Assembly (NCBI RefSeq): GCF_009870125.1
Contig: NC_046683.1
Location: 37,525,869-37,589,868, forward strand
DNA: 64,000 bases
Direction: 5' to 3'
Origin: Drosophila pseudoobscura
Lineage: Eukaryota; Arthropoda; Insecta; Diptera; Drosophilidae
Position numbers and translations under genes: made by a program. Shown piece after piece: positions 10,923 to 22,747 of the stretch (positions within the stretch are counted from its first letter, which is position 1; every line of letters begins with the position of its first letter). The notes below the pieces were generated by a model. It ran no database searches. It was given only the letters and a program-made list of their open reading frames with translations, and was not told the origin of the DNA.

Positions 10923-11496
10923 CATTCAATTAAGTTTTGTACTGTTTGAGTTTGTTTATGTTTTTTTTTTTAATGGTCATAAGATATGAAAACAAGAACG
11001 ATAAAAGAAAATTAAGGCAAGAATGACAACAACCTAGTGATACAGTATGCACACGAGGACGTGTGAAAGTCAGGATGGCCGTGTCGGAGATGCATAAGAA
11101 TGAAGGAGAAAGAGATGTATAGCATTAAGAAATGGTGACAATAAAGAAAGAATACGCTGTGAAGAGAGAGAGAGTCGCCGAGTGTGGCGCGGTGTTGTTG
11201 TATTTGAGAGAGCGACATCAAAAAGGAATTGAGGAAGGAGAGCAATTAAATCTGAAAATGCTGTGTCGGTCAATGCGAGAATGGAGAGAAGCAGAGACAA
11301 GAATGTGCTCGGCAGGTTGCTCATGGACTTTAGAGAGAGAGACAACACCACGACTCACTGCGCTCGAGGCTTAAAAAAAATTGCAAGAAGAAGAGCCCCC
11401 TGTCCCTCAGCCCCGACACATACATATGTACTGACTAAGTATCGGGTATAAATTTAGAGTTGCGGTCTCCGCAGCAACTCACAACGTTCCCCCTCG

Positions 11497-11790
11497 TTCT
11501 TTCTTCACTTTGCATTTTCTATTTCCAATCGTCAAATTGTGCGAAAACGAAGCGAAATTAAGTGCTGTGATTATTATTATTATCAGGTAAGTGCAGTGTT
11601 TAAATAATTAATAATATGTGTTATGCGCGTGGTAAATAAAGAACATTGACATTGTTTTCACAGAACCTGTGCCAGGAGAACAGCCAATATCGCGCAAATA
11701 CATGAATTATTAATTACTTTGTGCACAATGCACAATAGCTAAAAAAATGTTGATTACATTTAAAAGTAAGTTATCGATTTGAAAGTTAAC
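11497..11790 (+). repeat. 294-bp core repeat flanked by inverted Helentron-type ends
   Basis: The core lies between inverted arms: CAACGTTCCCCCTCG on the left (near 11482-11496) and CGAGGGGGAACGTTG on the right (11790-11805). Each arm continues outward into ...GTTGCGG...TATACCCGATACTAAGTCAGT. Four copies of the core exist in the window: this one, 56005-56298, and two inverted ones at 16193-16353 (truncated) and 61632-61923. Inside is a possible small intron, donor CAG|GTAAGT at 11587 and acceptor ...TTTTCACAG ending 11663. Function unknown. It could be the terminal repeat of a larger composite element or simply a repeat into whose edges Helentron-like elements inserted. Confidence 0.6.
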
Positions 11791-12167
11791 GAGGGGGAAC
11801 GTTGCTGCGGACACCGCAACTCTACAGTTATACCCGATACTAAGTCAGTATGGCTCTCCTCCGGCAGACGCCGCTAATATTAAACGACACGTGCGAGAGA
11901 GACACAAAATCAGTCTGAACGTGTCGTCTCTTGATCCCATTCTAACCGCACGCTCTAAAGCACAAGGCCATAAACCCACCACGATAACTCAAAGCTCGCT
12001 CTCCCGTCAAAAGCTTTCTCTTTATTCCCATTTATTCCAATGCTTGCAGATAAGCTACAGCAATGTGCACAAAAATAAGTCAATCCAAATATTTGCCATC
12101 ACATCACAGGTTATTTTTAAGCTGTTCCACTTGCTCAAAATAAGCTGAAAAACGGTCATCCTTTGAG

Positions 12168-12524
12168 TTACGCATTTCTGTAGGTCTTTGGCATGGAACT
12201 TTCCTATCAGTTTACCATCTTCTTCTAATTCATAACAGTGGTTACCAAACTTTCGAACTACAGTTGCCTTAAAGAATTTAGGAGCTAGTTTTGCATTAAA
12301 TACATTGATCTTATTACTTTGGGCAAAGTTTCGCCTAAAGACGTTTTCGAACGTAACATACATTGTGAGACCATACTCTTATTGGTGTGATATGCCTTAC
12401 TGACGTTTTCCATGATTTTGTTCCTAACAATTTGCAATTTTTCTATAGTCAAAATATTCTCGCCCTCTTTAAGCATTTCTATTCTCCTCAGCAATTCATA
12501 GTTGTCTGTGTGCGTTATCATATT
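12168..12524 (-). pseudogene. Ty3/gypsy integrase C-terminal fragment
   Basis: Read on the minus strand, the sequence gives THTDNYELLRRIEMLKEG... then, in another frame, VTFENVFRRNFAQSNKINVF and LAPKFFKATVVRKFGNHCYEL...FHAKDLQK. This pattern (helical linker, then a small beta domain ending in FHAKDL) is typical of the C-terminal part of gypsy-class integrases. A frameshift separates the two halves near 12360. No RT, LTR or other part of the element is seen nearby. The same fragment is in block B. Confidence 0.75.
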
Positions 12525-12975
12525 GTAACGGTTGCGGCTGGACAGTACAGATCCAGGTTAGGTTATTGCTATGGTGCTCGGGCATATCGCATGCAATAAC
12601 CTTGTGCCAATTATCGATGCATGTCATAGCATAGCATGTCATAAAATATCTTATGTACATAAATATTAAAGATTATTACATTCGTATATTGCATGAGGGT
12701 AAAATTACTGTTGTCTTTATAATTGAATTAGAAAATGTATGGGTATTGTCCATAAGAGTATTCAAGGTGCGACCGGCATCTAAATTTTTGCTTTTCAGAT
12801 TCCTGTAGGTAAGCGCGCAATTGACAATTGATTTGAAATATATGTAAAACCAATTCCATTTATATTTATGCATATTTATTTAAGTATATATGTATCTATA
12901 TTTTCTTATATTGTATATTTAGATACATCATTGTTTTAGTTATAATAAACAAAAAAGTCGAGAACCGACGGCGTT

Positions 12976-13135
12976 TTCATAATTTTTATAATTTATAATA
13001 AACCTGCTTAAGATAAGGAAATAAATGTGCAATTATATTTTGCATAATTTGCATAATTGCATAATTTTTATAATTTATAATAATCCTGTTTGAAATAAGG
13101 AAATAAATGTGTAATTATATTATTATAATACTGTT
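12976..13135. repeat. AT-rich tandem duplication (~83-bp unit, two copies)
   Basis: The stretch cataatttttataatttata, followed by taa(a/t)cctg and aaggaaataaatgtg(c/t)aattatatt, occurs twice in a row, near 12976 and near 13057, separated by a short TTGCATAA-type run. It is conserved in block B (about 58420-58575). Confidence 0.65.
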
Positions 13136-14879
13136 GTGGTATAAATCAAACAAATAACAGCTTTTATTTTATTTCCCGCGCCCTAGTGTACCATACCCCA
13201 CCCCCTGCCCATTCTTCATTTATTTTGTGGCGGTAGGTCAGACCATCAAAAGACCCAAAACAAGAATCAAACTCAAATTTCAGTTCTAGCGGCCAGCAAT
13301 AGTAAACACACACACGCAAAGTACGTGAGAATGCATGTAACATATACATACACTAAAACATGCTGGTGGCAAAACAGAACCAGACCTGAGAGAGTTCAAA
13401 AAATCTGAAAAAGCATACAATCACATATTTTTGTCGAAACATATTGCGTGTGCACTAACACATGCAAAGATGTTCTCTCTGCGCTCTCTCTCTCATGATG
13501 ACGTCACTCTGGGGTACTGAACGCGCTAGCCAGTGTGTGACGCTTTCGTTGTATGAACTGGCACATCTATGTATGTATACTGTATGGTTATTGGCCATAC
13601 ATAACCTACGCGCAGGCCCCATGCGCCTTGTAGTGTGGTGCATAGAGGGCATAGAGATCCGGTCCAATATTTTGTAGCATAGTGTAGCTTCCATTTTCCT
13701 TCTTTTTTGGTTCCTTCTGAGCCCTGCTATTCCTATGTTACTTTCATTAACTCCGAGGCAGTCCTGCCTCGATAGCCGTGAACGCGAAAGTTCCCAAAAC
13801 TTAATTTATTTTGCTGGTTGAAAATGAAAAAAAAGGTTTATAATAGTAACAACAAAAACAAAACAAAAATAGAAAAAAATACCCCAAACCTTTCAAATAT
13901 CCCCCCCTTTTTTAGCTGTTTCCACAGCTTCAAAACGAAAGGCGCCTTTCAGCGAGGGACCACTGTACTGAAGCTGTAAGTGACCCAATTTCCCTTTTCT
14001 GCTTTGCGTCGGCATTCGTAAAATTCTAAAAGGCATGCGCAGCGGCCAACCGCTGCTGATAAGAGAGAGCAACGATTGCGTTAAAAACACACTCGAAGCT
14101 TTTCGTTCTCGTAGTTGCCAATTCTGCTTTAAGCTTGCATTGCTCGCATTCCATGAATTTCTCTAATGCATTGAAACCTTACCGAAAAATACACTAAGCA
14201 ACAAGAAAAAAAAACAAAACCAGTTAAAACATTTTAATTTAATTTCGTTTTAGATTTTCATTGCGGATCGCTGGTCTGACGTACGCTGCTTCGATAATTT
14301 GGCGGATTTTGATTTTTCTATGTATTAATATTAATTTCCTTATATCTTTATTATATTCATATACCCTCTCGTTTATATATACATAGATCTATAACTTTCC
14401 TCTTTATCCTTTAGGATTAAGCCCCATTTTTTTTAATTCCATTAATTTTTCTACTCTCCTTGATTTGCCTAATGGTCGCAATTAAATACTTGTGATTGCT
14501 GATTTTCTGAAAATGTGGCAAAATGTCTAGTTTTAAGTACCGAGAAATACATATATTAAATTTTGTTAGCAATGAATATGGAATAGACTTCTAATTTCCC
14601 ACTGACATGAGAATAGGGATAATAATAGGGATCTCCAGAACCTTCTCACAACTGTAAATCAGGGAAGGGTGGGTACAGAATTTTGTGGGTCGACTACTAT
14701 CTCAAGACCTCACGCCCGCGATATTTTTGGAACACACAGACGAAAGCCCCTAGAACTTTCGGGTACGCCCTAGGTATGATTGTGCCGTTTCGTTTAGGCT
14801 CTGAATAGGCATATTGTTGTTTTCGGAGTTAGCTCCCTGTAGAGTCACGGGATTCTACATTTTTAAAGTTTATGTAGTA

Positions 14880-15362
14880 GGAGTCGAGTCGCGGTCAAAT
14901 TCGGCAAGATTCGGCAATCTGGTAGATATGGCCATTCTCTGTAATTGTGCGTTTTTAATTTTCTTCTATTTTCAAAATTGTGGTTGCCACAGATTTTCGT
15001 CCTTTGTGGTGTTCGAAGGGGGTGGGGCGAAATTTGAAAACATACTTGTAGCAGTGAGCTCTCTACAGTGAGCAAAAAGAAATAAACTTGTAACAGTGAA
15101 ATATTATAAATAGTTTTGTAACAGTGAGAGCTCTACAGTTCGGACTTATAGTCTCTGAGATCTGTGGATACCACCGATTTTCATCCTTTGCGGGGGCGGA
15201 AGAGGGTGGGGCGATGTTTTGATAGCTCAGTATCGAAATCATAGTATTGTGGATAGCAAATTTGTTTGCTCTAGCTCTTTTAGTCTCTGAGATCTATGTA
15301 GGTGCTAATGTTTTGCGCTAAGCAAAGCCGGCTATGATACGTGTGTGTTAGAGAGAGATAGG
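14880..15362 (+). repeat. Helentron-derived (DINE-1/SGM-like) repeat
   Basis: It contains the characteristic run 'attgtgg..gccacagattttcgtcctttg', then a G-rich 'gcggaag.gggtggggcga', repeated 'tagtctctgagatct' lines and 'cgtgtgtgttagagagagata'. Related copies are at 24.07, 25.97, 28.24, 56.3 and 61.92 kb. Short ORFs in it are not genes. Copy B is at about 60320-60800. Confidence 0.6.
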
Positions 15363-15369
15363 AGGGCGA

Positions 15370-15505
15370 TAGGAGCCAAAAAATCATGCACTTAATAAGC
15401 TATGATTTTTGCCGAAATTCAAGCATTTTATAAGTGATGATTTTTCCCGACGAATCATGCACTTAATAAACGATGATTTTTGTCGAAAAATCATGCATTT
15501 AATAT
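15370..15505. repeat. Short tandem repeat, ~36-bp unit, ~3.5 copies
   Basis: Units of the form aatcatgcacttaataa..gatgatttttgtcga repeat in tandem with some divergence. Each carries a partly self-complementary ATCATGCA/TGATTTT core. Block B has the array at about 60825-60950 with its last part shortened. Confidence 0.65.
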
Positions 15506-15569
15506 AAAAAAAGTAATACATTCATTTGTTTATTTTTCCAGTTAGCTTTATTTATGAAAAACTATTATT

Positions 15570-16125
15570 AATTATTTTCTTAGGAGGCCAGAGCTTTGTA
15601 TTTTTAGGCTCGTGAGCTCTTCTGAAAATTACTTTTCTTAATGTTGTGAATAGCCTTCCGAATCACTTTTTCTGCTCGCTCGTTGGGTATTTTCATCTTC
15701 ACCGCCGCTGAAAAAATATGTGGATAAATTAATTAATTAATTATTATGTTTTTTAAAGTTATTTGTAGACCTACATTCCAGGACATTGCAAAAACTCTTA
15801 AAAATTTTTTAGCGAGCTCTTCGCCGAAGCACCATTTTAGTTGTATTCTAAAATGAGCTTCTCATCCAGCACATTTTTCAAACTGCATACCATTGATCGG
15901 CTCGTCCCCATTAATTTCCGTAATTTGTTTATCTAATAAAAGAAAATAATGAAAAAATAACAACTAACTTCACATAGAAATCGGTGAGCTCTGGAGTTAT
16001 GATAGAGTTGAAATGCTCCCACTCCATCGTCGACTCTATCGGGAACTTCATGGCATTTGGAACTTCATGGTAGCTTGAGAAGAGCCACCGCCTCCGCCAA
16101 TGTTTCTGATAACACATCAAATTTT
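15570..16125 (-). pseudogene. Unidentified minus-strand gene remnant
   Basis: On the minus strand an open stretch (16120 down to 15929) reads CYQKHWRRRWLFSSYHEVPNAM... and ...TPELTDFYV, followed by a possible GT donor. Further down is an open basic segment, KIPNERAEKVIRKAIHNIKKS (near 15700-15620), after a possible acceptor. This could be three short exons separated by AT-rich introns, next to the right core repeat. I do not recognise the family. Block B carries the same region (about 61000-61560) with 22 extra bases near 61390. A transposon-encoded accessory gene and chance open sequence are both possible. Confidence 0.3.
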
Positions 16126-16192
16126 TTTTTCTAAATAATAAAATTCTTCTGAAATATAAACAACAAAATACATGTTAGTGTACATGGATTTT

Positions 16193-16353
16193 TAACTTTC
16201 AAATCGATAACTTACTTTTAAATGTAATCAACATTTCTTTAGCTATTGTGCATTGTGCACAAAGTAATTAATAATTCATGTACTTGCGCGATATTGGCTG
16301 TTCTCCTGGCACAGGTTCTGTGAAAACAATGTCAATGTTCTTTATTTACCACG
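16193..16353 (-). repeat. Inverted, truncated copy of the 294-bp core repeat
   Basis: It is the reverse complement of part of 11497-11790 and stops at ...tttaccacg, where sequence resembling 14286 onward begins. The block B counterpart (61632-61923) is full length. Confidence 0.8.
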
Positions 16354-16553
16354 CTGCTTCGATAATTTTGTCGGATTTTGATTTTTCTATGTATTAATAT
16401 TAATTTTCTTATATCTTTATTATATTCATATATTCATATAATTCCATTCATTTTTCTGCTCTCCTTGATTTGCCTAATGGTCGCAATTAAATACTTGTGT
16501 TTGCTGGTTTTCTAAAAATGTGGCAAAATGTCTAATTTAAATACCGAGAAATA
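16354..16553 (+). repeat. Second copy of 14,286-14,545
   Basis: The sequence from gctgcttcgataatttt to ccgagaaata repeats the segment starting at 14286, with one internal deletion of about 65 bp and scattered substitutions. It forms the junction between block A and the truncated Polinton polymerase gene, so a rearrangement or duplication lies at this border. Confidence 0.75.
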
Positions 16554-16557
16554 TACG

Positions 16558-17688
16558 GCAAGACATAATTTATTATTCCGGAATCAAGCGATTCGAATCA
16601 GCAAATGAGGATTTTAGCATCAATGTTCATGAAGTCGATGAGAATGGAAAAAACGTTGTGGGACCCACAGTGAGGACTAAGCAAATTCGGACTCACCACA
16701 TAAACTTGCTTGGAATTAATAGTGATAATATGCAAATGATGCATTATGCATATATAACGTGCATGAGAAAATTATGTTATTCACAACATAGTAAATCCCA
16801 TAATACTGCATATTTTTGCGAGAACTGCTTGCAATTTTATAGTACATGACACTAAAGAGTGTGGAAAAGTTGCTGCTTTGTATCCTGGAAAATGACCATA
16901 TAAATCTTAATGATCCATCAAAATCATCAACTACTATGGCACAGAGGCATACAGCATGTGCAGCATCATTTTATATTGTACATAAATACAATACGAAGGT
17001 AAATATTTTCACATTCCAGCAAAGGCAATAAACTCATAAACATTATGATTTCGTTATTTCAGGACCGGATTGTATCCAAAAATTTTGTCAAGCATTTAGG
17101 ATGAAAACCGATGGACTTTATGAGAAGTACTGGAAGTTCTATAAAAAAAACAAACTACCAGTTTAACATTTGGGATGAGGATTACCAGGATCACGGCGTT
17201 TGCTATGCCTGCGAGAAACAAATTTCAGATGATAATCGAGAAAAATTCTTTGATCAGTTTACAGGACAATATGTAGGTCCTATTCATAAGCTGTGTAAAC
17301 GGACATTTAGATTAAGCGATCCCTTTTTCCCGGTAGTTTTTCATAACTTGTCTCGTTATGATATACATTTATTTGTTACGTCAATAAAAGATGAACTAAG
17401 ACCCATTCCTTGAAATAAAGAGTTATGTATATATTTCGTTAACTCAAATTTGTAAGCACGATGAATCTTGTCTTCATCAGATATATAGATTCAAATAGAT
17501 TTTTAAATTCAAGCTTAGAAAAACTCGCTAGTTATATGAACATAGCGAATTTTAAAATTTTGAAAACTAAATATCAAGGTGAAAAATTTGACATGATCGA
17601 CGAAAGGGAAGATTTCCCTATGATTATTTGGATAGTTTTGAAAAATTTGATGAATCCCAGCTTCCTTCGCGAGATAATTTTTATAATT
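16558..17688 (+). pseudogene. Polinton protein-primed DNA polymerase B, N-terminal half
   Basis: The frame reads from about 16558 (DIIYYSGIKRFES...VRTKQIRTHHINLL) and includes the CENCLQFYS Cys pair typical of the region upstream of the exonuclease domain. It then breaks into other frames: AYITCMRKL..., CYACEKQISDDNREKFFDQFTGQYVG, HNLSRYDIHLFV (exonuclease-like) and NFKILKTKYQGEKFDMIDEREDFP. Several frameshifts and stops are present. The gene is interrupted at 17688 by the LTR element and resumes at 23076. The N-terminus is missing at the block A border. Confidence 0.8.
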
Positions 17689-18016
17689 TGTTAGGTTGTT
17701 TTAGTATTATAACCCTACATTTGTATTTACCTTGCTGCTAGCTTATAATTATTAGTGTTAATCTACAATTGTATTTACTATTAACGTTGTACGAAATATC
17801 GTAAGTATCTGAATAAGTATCGATATGAATAATCATCCGATAGTTCTAGTTCTGCGAACTAGAACTATGCGAGAACTAGATCGGAAGAGAACTAGAGATC
17901 GGAGCTGGGTTCAATGGCCACTTTTGCTGTATCGACAAGACGGAGAGGTTGGAGAAAATAAAGTGAAATAATAATCTTAAAAAGTATAAAACATCCGTGG
18001 ATTTTCTGCGCCAATA
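17689..18016 (+). repeat. 5' LTR
   Basis: It begins TGTTAGGTTG and ends ...GCGCCAATA. An internal AATAAA (near 17960) may be the polyadenylation signal. It is 328 bp, equal in length to the 3' LTR. Confidence 0.88.
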
Positions 18017-18112
18017 ACTTCAGAAGTGGGATCGTAGCCCTTTAAAGAATCTGCCTACATAAGTATTTGTCTACTGGCATCCCCGACAACGAGTATTTTC
18101 CACATTTTATAA

Positions 18113-21100
18113 ATGGCTGAGGAAACCATGGCAAACATTGACAAAGAAAAAATTGTAGAGTGGTTGCTGGAGAAGGAGATCATTTTTCCAGCCAGCGCAA
18201 CACTAAGGCAACTTCGCAAGCTTGCCATAAGTGGTGGAATGGACGAAGTTTCTGAAAGTCTGGTGAATAAATCGGATATTGAATCGGAGGAGAAAGTGTC
18301 TGAAAATGAGCAGATCGACGATATGAAAGAAGAATTACTTGACGCCGCAATAAGGGTTGCTGAGAAAATGAAGAAACTGGCTGCCTTAATGGTAATGGAC
18401 AACTATGTGACCGATGACATCCGAATGGTCAAGCAACTTATTGCCCCTTTTTCTGCCAGTGAAAATGATGAAGCCTCTGAATGGGTCTTGAATTTTGAAC
18501 GGATTTGAGGAGGCGTGAACGAAAGCAGCAATTTTAAGCTTCGTTGTGTGCGCATGTTGATGAAGGCGGGAACAGAGGCGGACTTGTTCATGCGTGTCGA
18601 CAAATCAAAGACTTACGACGAGTTTAAAGGAAACTTCCTAAAAACTTTTGGCCGCAGCAATTCAACTGCCGACGTGGTACTCCTGTTGAAGGAAACCTTT
18701 TTCAACCCGGGGAAAAACTCCGTAATGGGATATATTCTTCGCATGGAAGAAATTGCTATGCGTGCCGACATCGAAGAGAAATTGACAGTGCAGTTCATCA
18801 TTGATGGTTTTCGTGATCGATCTTCCAGTATCGCCTTATTGTATTCAGCGTCGACCATCGGAAAACTTAAGGAGCTAGCTCGACAATACGAGGCTTTGAG
18901 GAAGAGTACCCAGACGAATTTTAGGCGCACTGGGATAACCGCTTCCGGAAATGACCGGAACCAGGGGCGCTGCTATAATTGTTCATCACATGGCCATTAT
19001 GCTTCATCGTGTCCCGCACCAAAGCGGGAGAAGGGATCGTGTTTCCAGTGTGGATCCATGCAGCACCAGGTGAAGGATTGCCAACAGAAGCCTATGTCAA
19101 CCCAGCGATCCGTGGGTACAGCCAGCAACCCGCCGATGGACGACAGAGAGGAGAACAATATTTTTGTTCCTATTGTTAATCAGGTAGGGGTATATTTTTA
19201 CACTGATATAAAACGCAGGTATCAAATTAAATTTCTTTCTGGCATGTTGGACACCGGTAGCGCTATTAATTTGATGCAGCGCTCGGCGATACCTTATGAA
19301 AATTTTGATGGTGTACTAAGACCGACAGAGTATTTTGGAGTTAACGGCTCGAGAATAAGCATTTTTGGAAAAATAATTGTCAATTTAGTTTTTCATAACA
19401 TTGAAAAAGAACTTATATTTTTCGTTGTACCAAACAACTATATTTCGTATAATGTCCTTCTGGGGCGCAGTTTCCTTGAAAATTATGGAATAAAATTAAT
19501 TTTTGAAAATGAAATTGAAAATAGAGTATTAGTGAACAGTGACTTAGATGAAAATAGAGTATTAGTGAACAGTGACTTAGATGAAAATAGAGTATTAGTG
19601 AACAGTGACTTAGATGAAAATAGAGTATTAGTGAACAGTGACTTAGATGAAAATAGAGTATTAGTGAACATTGAGAGTGACCAAATTGAAAATGTAGTAT
19701 TGACAAATAGAGACAGTGAGATGATGTTATCAGATATCAATAATAATGGATTATTGAAGGATGAAAATTATGAGAATAAGATTAGTGTCCAATTGAATTG
19801 TAATAACACTGACCTTTTATTGAAAGATAACGAGCAAAAGCATATGGCAAGTGAATCATTAGAAAGAACCAACTTAGATATACCGTATATATATAGTATT
19901 GAAATAACAAAAGAAGAGGACAGCTATAATATCGACCCAAAGCGAACTGATAAAGAACGTAGTAAATTCATGGAATTGATAAAACTTAACTATTCAGACT
20001 TAACTAACATTCCAGCAATTCAACATAACTACGAAATGAATCTCAAACTTAAATCAGAAGAACCTGTACGCACTGTTCCGAGAAGACTTTCATATCAGGA
20101 GAAGAAGGAAGTAGATACCCAAATAGATGAACTATTGAAAAAAGGCTTCATAAGAGAAAGTAAATCGCCTTACAGCTCTGCAATAGTATTAGCTAAGAAA
20201 AAATCAGGGGAAAAAAGAATGTGTGTAGATTACAAACAGCTTAATAAGATTTGCATTCGTGATGGATATCCATTGCCACTAATAGACGACTGCTTAGAGA
20301 GATTAGAAGGGAACACAATTTTTACACTTTTAGATTTGAAACACAGTTATCACCAAGTAAAAGTAGCAGAAAGTTCGGTGCAGTATACAGCATTTGTCAT
20401 ACCTAGCGGACAAATGAATACACAAGAATGCCTTTTGGGCTTATGAATGCACCAGCAGTATTTATGAGATTTATTAATTTCATTTTACAACCATTAATTC
20501 GCGAAGGTAATGCAGTAGTTTATATGGACGATATCGCTATAGGTTCCAAGTCGTTGAACGAACATCTTATAACAGTAGGTAGAGTTTTAAGAATTCTCGC
20601 AGAATATCGACTAGAAATTAAGGTTAGTAAATGTCAATTTGGTTATGAAAGTATTGAGTTCTTGGGATATACCCTTTCTGGTAGGGGAATAAGCCCAAAC
20701 TGTGAACACACAGCAACCATTAAGCATCTGCCATTGCCAAAAGATCGCCATGAAATGCAAAAGGTTTTGAGATTATTCTCTTATTTTAGGCGTTTCATCC
20801 CTGCTTACTCAAGAATAGCAAAACCATTACAAGAACTTACAAAACCTGGAACTAAGTTTGAGCTTCAAGACAAATGCATACAAATTTTTGAATATCTTCG
20901 AGAAAAACTGATTTCGTCACCAGTATTAGCTCTGTATAATCCAAATCGAAAAACAGAATTGCATTGTGATGCAAGTAGTGAAGGCTTTGGTGGAATTTTG
21001 TTGCAGAAACAAGATGACAATAAGTTTCACCCAACAGCATATTTTTCACAGAGAGCGACAAAACTAGAGGCAAGATACGAAAGTTTCAAGCTGGAAACGT

Positions 21101-22668
21101 TAGCTGTGATCTATTCATTGAGGAAATTTCGAATTTATTTAGAAGGGATTCCGTTTAGAATTATAACAGATTGTAACTCAGTAGTTGTATGTTTAGGAAA
21201 GGGGCGTCTTCATTCAAATATCGCCAGATGGGCCATAGAGCTAGCAAATTATAATTACACTTTAAAACATCGTAGTGGAAAATATATGTCCCATGTGGAC
21301 ACCTTAAGTAGATATCCTTCAGCGCTTAATCAAGATTTTGAATATGAACCAATAGTGACAATTCATGAAAGTGATAACAAAGACCGAATAGTTTCCGTGA
21401 TTGAGTGCGACGACATTAATCTTCAGCTTCAGATAACACAAAACAGGGACAACCATATAGGAAAATTAAAAGAACAATTGGAGCATGGACCTGTTAAGAA
21501 ATTTTCATTGAGCGATGGAATTGTTTATAAAATAGGTGAGAACGACGTTGAGCTGTTTTATGTCCCAGCTGAAATGGAAACGCAAATAATCAGAAGAGTT
21601 CACGAAAACTTATGTCACTTAGGAACTGAGAAATGTATGAAAGAAATCTTAAGACATTATTGGTTCCCGAATATGAGATCTAAAATCGATTTGTTTATAG
21701 GAAATTGTTTAAATTGTATCATGTTTTCAGTCCCCACACATGCGAACAATCGAACACTTCACAATATTCCTAAGCGACCAATCCCATTCGACACCTTACA
21801 CGTAGACCATTTTGGACCACTTCCCGCTGTTATATCAAAGAAGAAGCATGTATTAGTTATCATTGACGCCTTTACGAAATTTGTAAAATTGTTTTCTGTA
21901 AATACGACAAGCACTAAAGAAGTCAACACATGTTTTTCAAAGTATTTTCAATTTTATAGTCGTCCACGTAGAATTATTAGCGATAGAGGAACGTGTTTTA
22001 CATCATTAGAATTTAGTAAATTTTTGTTAGAAAATAATATAGAACACGTGAAAGTGGCAACTGCTTCACCCCAAGCGAATGGTCAGGTAGAACGGGTTAA
22101 CAGAACTATGAAAGCTATGCTCGCCAAAATAACTGAGCCAATAAATCACGAAGATTGGAGCAAACTTTTAATAAAGGCTGAATATGCAATTAATAACTCA
22201 GTCCATTCGACCACGAAAGAATTGCCTTCATTGTTGTTATTCGGAGTCCAACAGAAGGGTTGTAATATTGACGCGTTAACAGAATACTTAGATGATAAAC
22301 AAGACCGAACTCAAAGCGATTTAGAATCAGTACGTAAGAAATCTTTGGATAAAATCGAGCATTGTCAGCAGAAGAGTGAAGAGTATTTTGAAAGGAATCA
22401 CAAAAATCATATTGAGTTCTTGGAAGGCGATTTCGTTGTAATGAGAAACATTGACACCACAATAGGTACAAATAAAAAATTTGTTCCGAAGTACAGGGGT
22501 CCGTACATCATCAAAAAGGTATTGCCGAACGACAGATATGTGTTAAATGACATTGAAAACTGCCAAATAAGCCAAATCCCGTATGAGGGCATTATAGAGG
22601 AATGCCGATTAAGGAAATGGGCAGATTGGCGTAATCAGTGTGAAAGTGACTCCTACTTAAATAGTTAG
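18113..22668 (+). pseudogene. gag-pol of the mdg3-like LTR element, two breaks
   Basis: Domains in order: Gag N-terminus (18113-18505, Glu-rich); two zinc knuckles CYNCSSHGHYASSC and CFQCGSMQHQVKDC (near 18970-19090); aspartic protease MLDTGSAINLM (near 19245); a 33-bp minisatellite linker; RT from about 20040 (CVDYKQLNK, YMDDIAIG near 20524); RNase H (LHCDASSEGFGG); integrase with HHCC zinc finger (HENLCHLG...CLNC) and DDE core (HVDHFGPL, ISDRGTCF, PQANGQVER). Breaks: one in-frame TGA at 18506-18508 inside Gag, with the same frame continuing, and one single-base frameshift between about 20415 and 20446, inside RT. Everything else reads through, about 1,500 codons in total. Confidence 0.9.
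19517..19671 (+). repeat. 33-bp in-frame minisatellite within gag-pol
   Basis: Copies begin at 19517, 19550, 19583, 19616 and 19649; the last is partial. The unit is a multiple of three and encodes ENRVLVNSDLD each time, between the protease and RT. The first four units look identical in sequence, suggesting very recent expansion. Confidence 0.95.
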
Positions 22669-22747
22669 TTATATACACATATAATTAAAATTACTCTTAA
22701 TTACATATTTACGATCGGGGGCGATCTAATTGTCAGGATGGCCGAGC

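Larger units (their letters stand above)
10923..16353. repeat. Block A: segmental duplicate of block B (55,427-61,792)
   Basis: This is a non-R1 flank in direct orientation and nearly collinear with block B. It joins R1 at the same ORF1 position as block B, so the junction predates the duplication. It holds the inverted core repeats, a gypsy integrase fragment, AT-rich repeats, Helentron-derived repeats and a minus-strand gene-like remnant. Relative to B it lacks about 0.9 kb (breakpoint near 11936, at GTC on both sides), which in B contains most of a foldback Helentron-like repeat. It ends at 16353, inside the right core repeat. From 13,140 to 13,890 and from 14,060 to 14,280 I recognise nothing beyond AT-rich, repeat-like DNA. 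Confidence 0.88.

Noticed and set aside
11132..11374. 80-codon plus frame in block A (also 55640-55882)
   Set aside because: Purine-rich, overlapping alternative frames, no start context or family; differs between A and B at residues without constraint.
13900..13990. Possible pogo-like end CAGTGGTCCCTCG near 13960 (minus strand)
   Set aside because: No matching inverted end or target duplication could be found in the window.
19517..19671. CRISPR-like direct repeats
   Set aside because: Units are contiguous without spacers, in frame inside a retroelement gene, in an animal genome.
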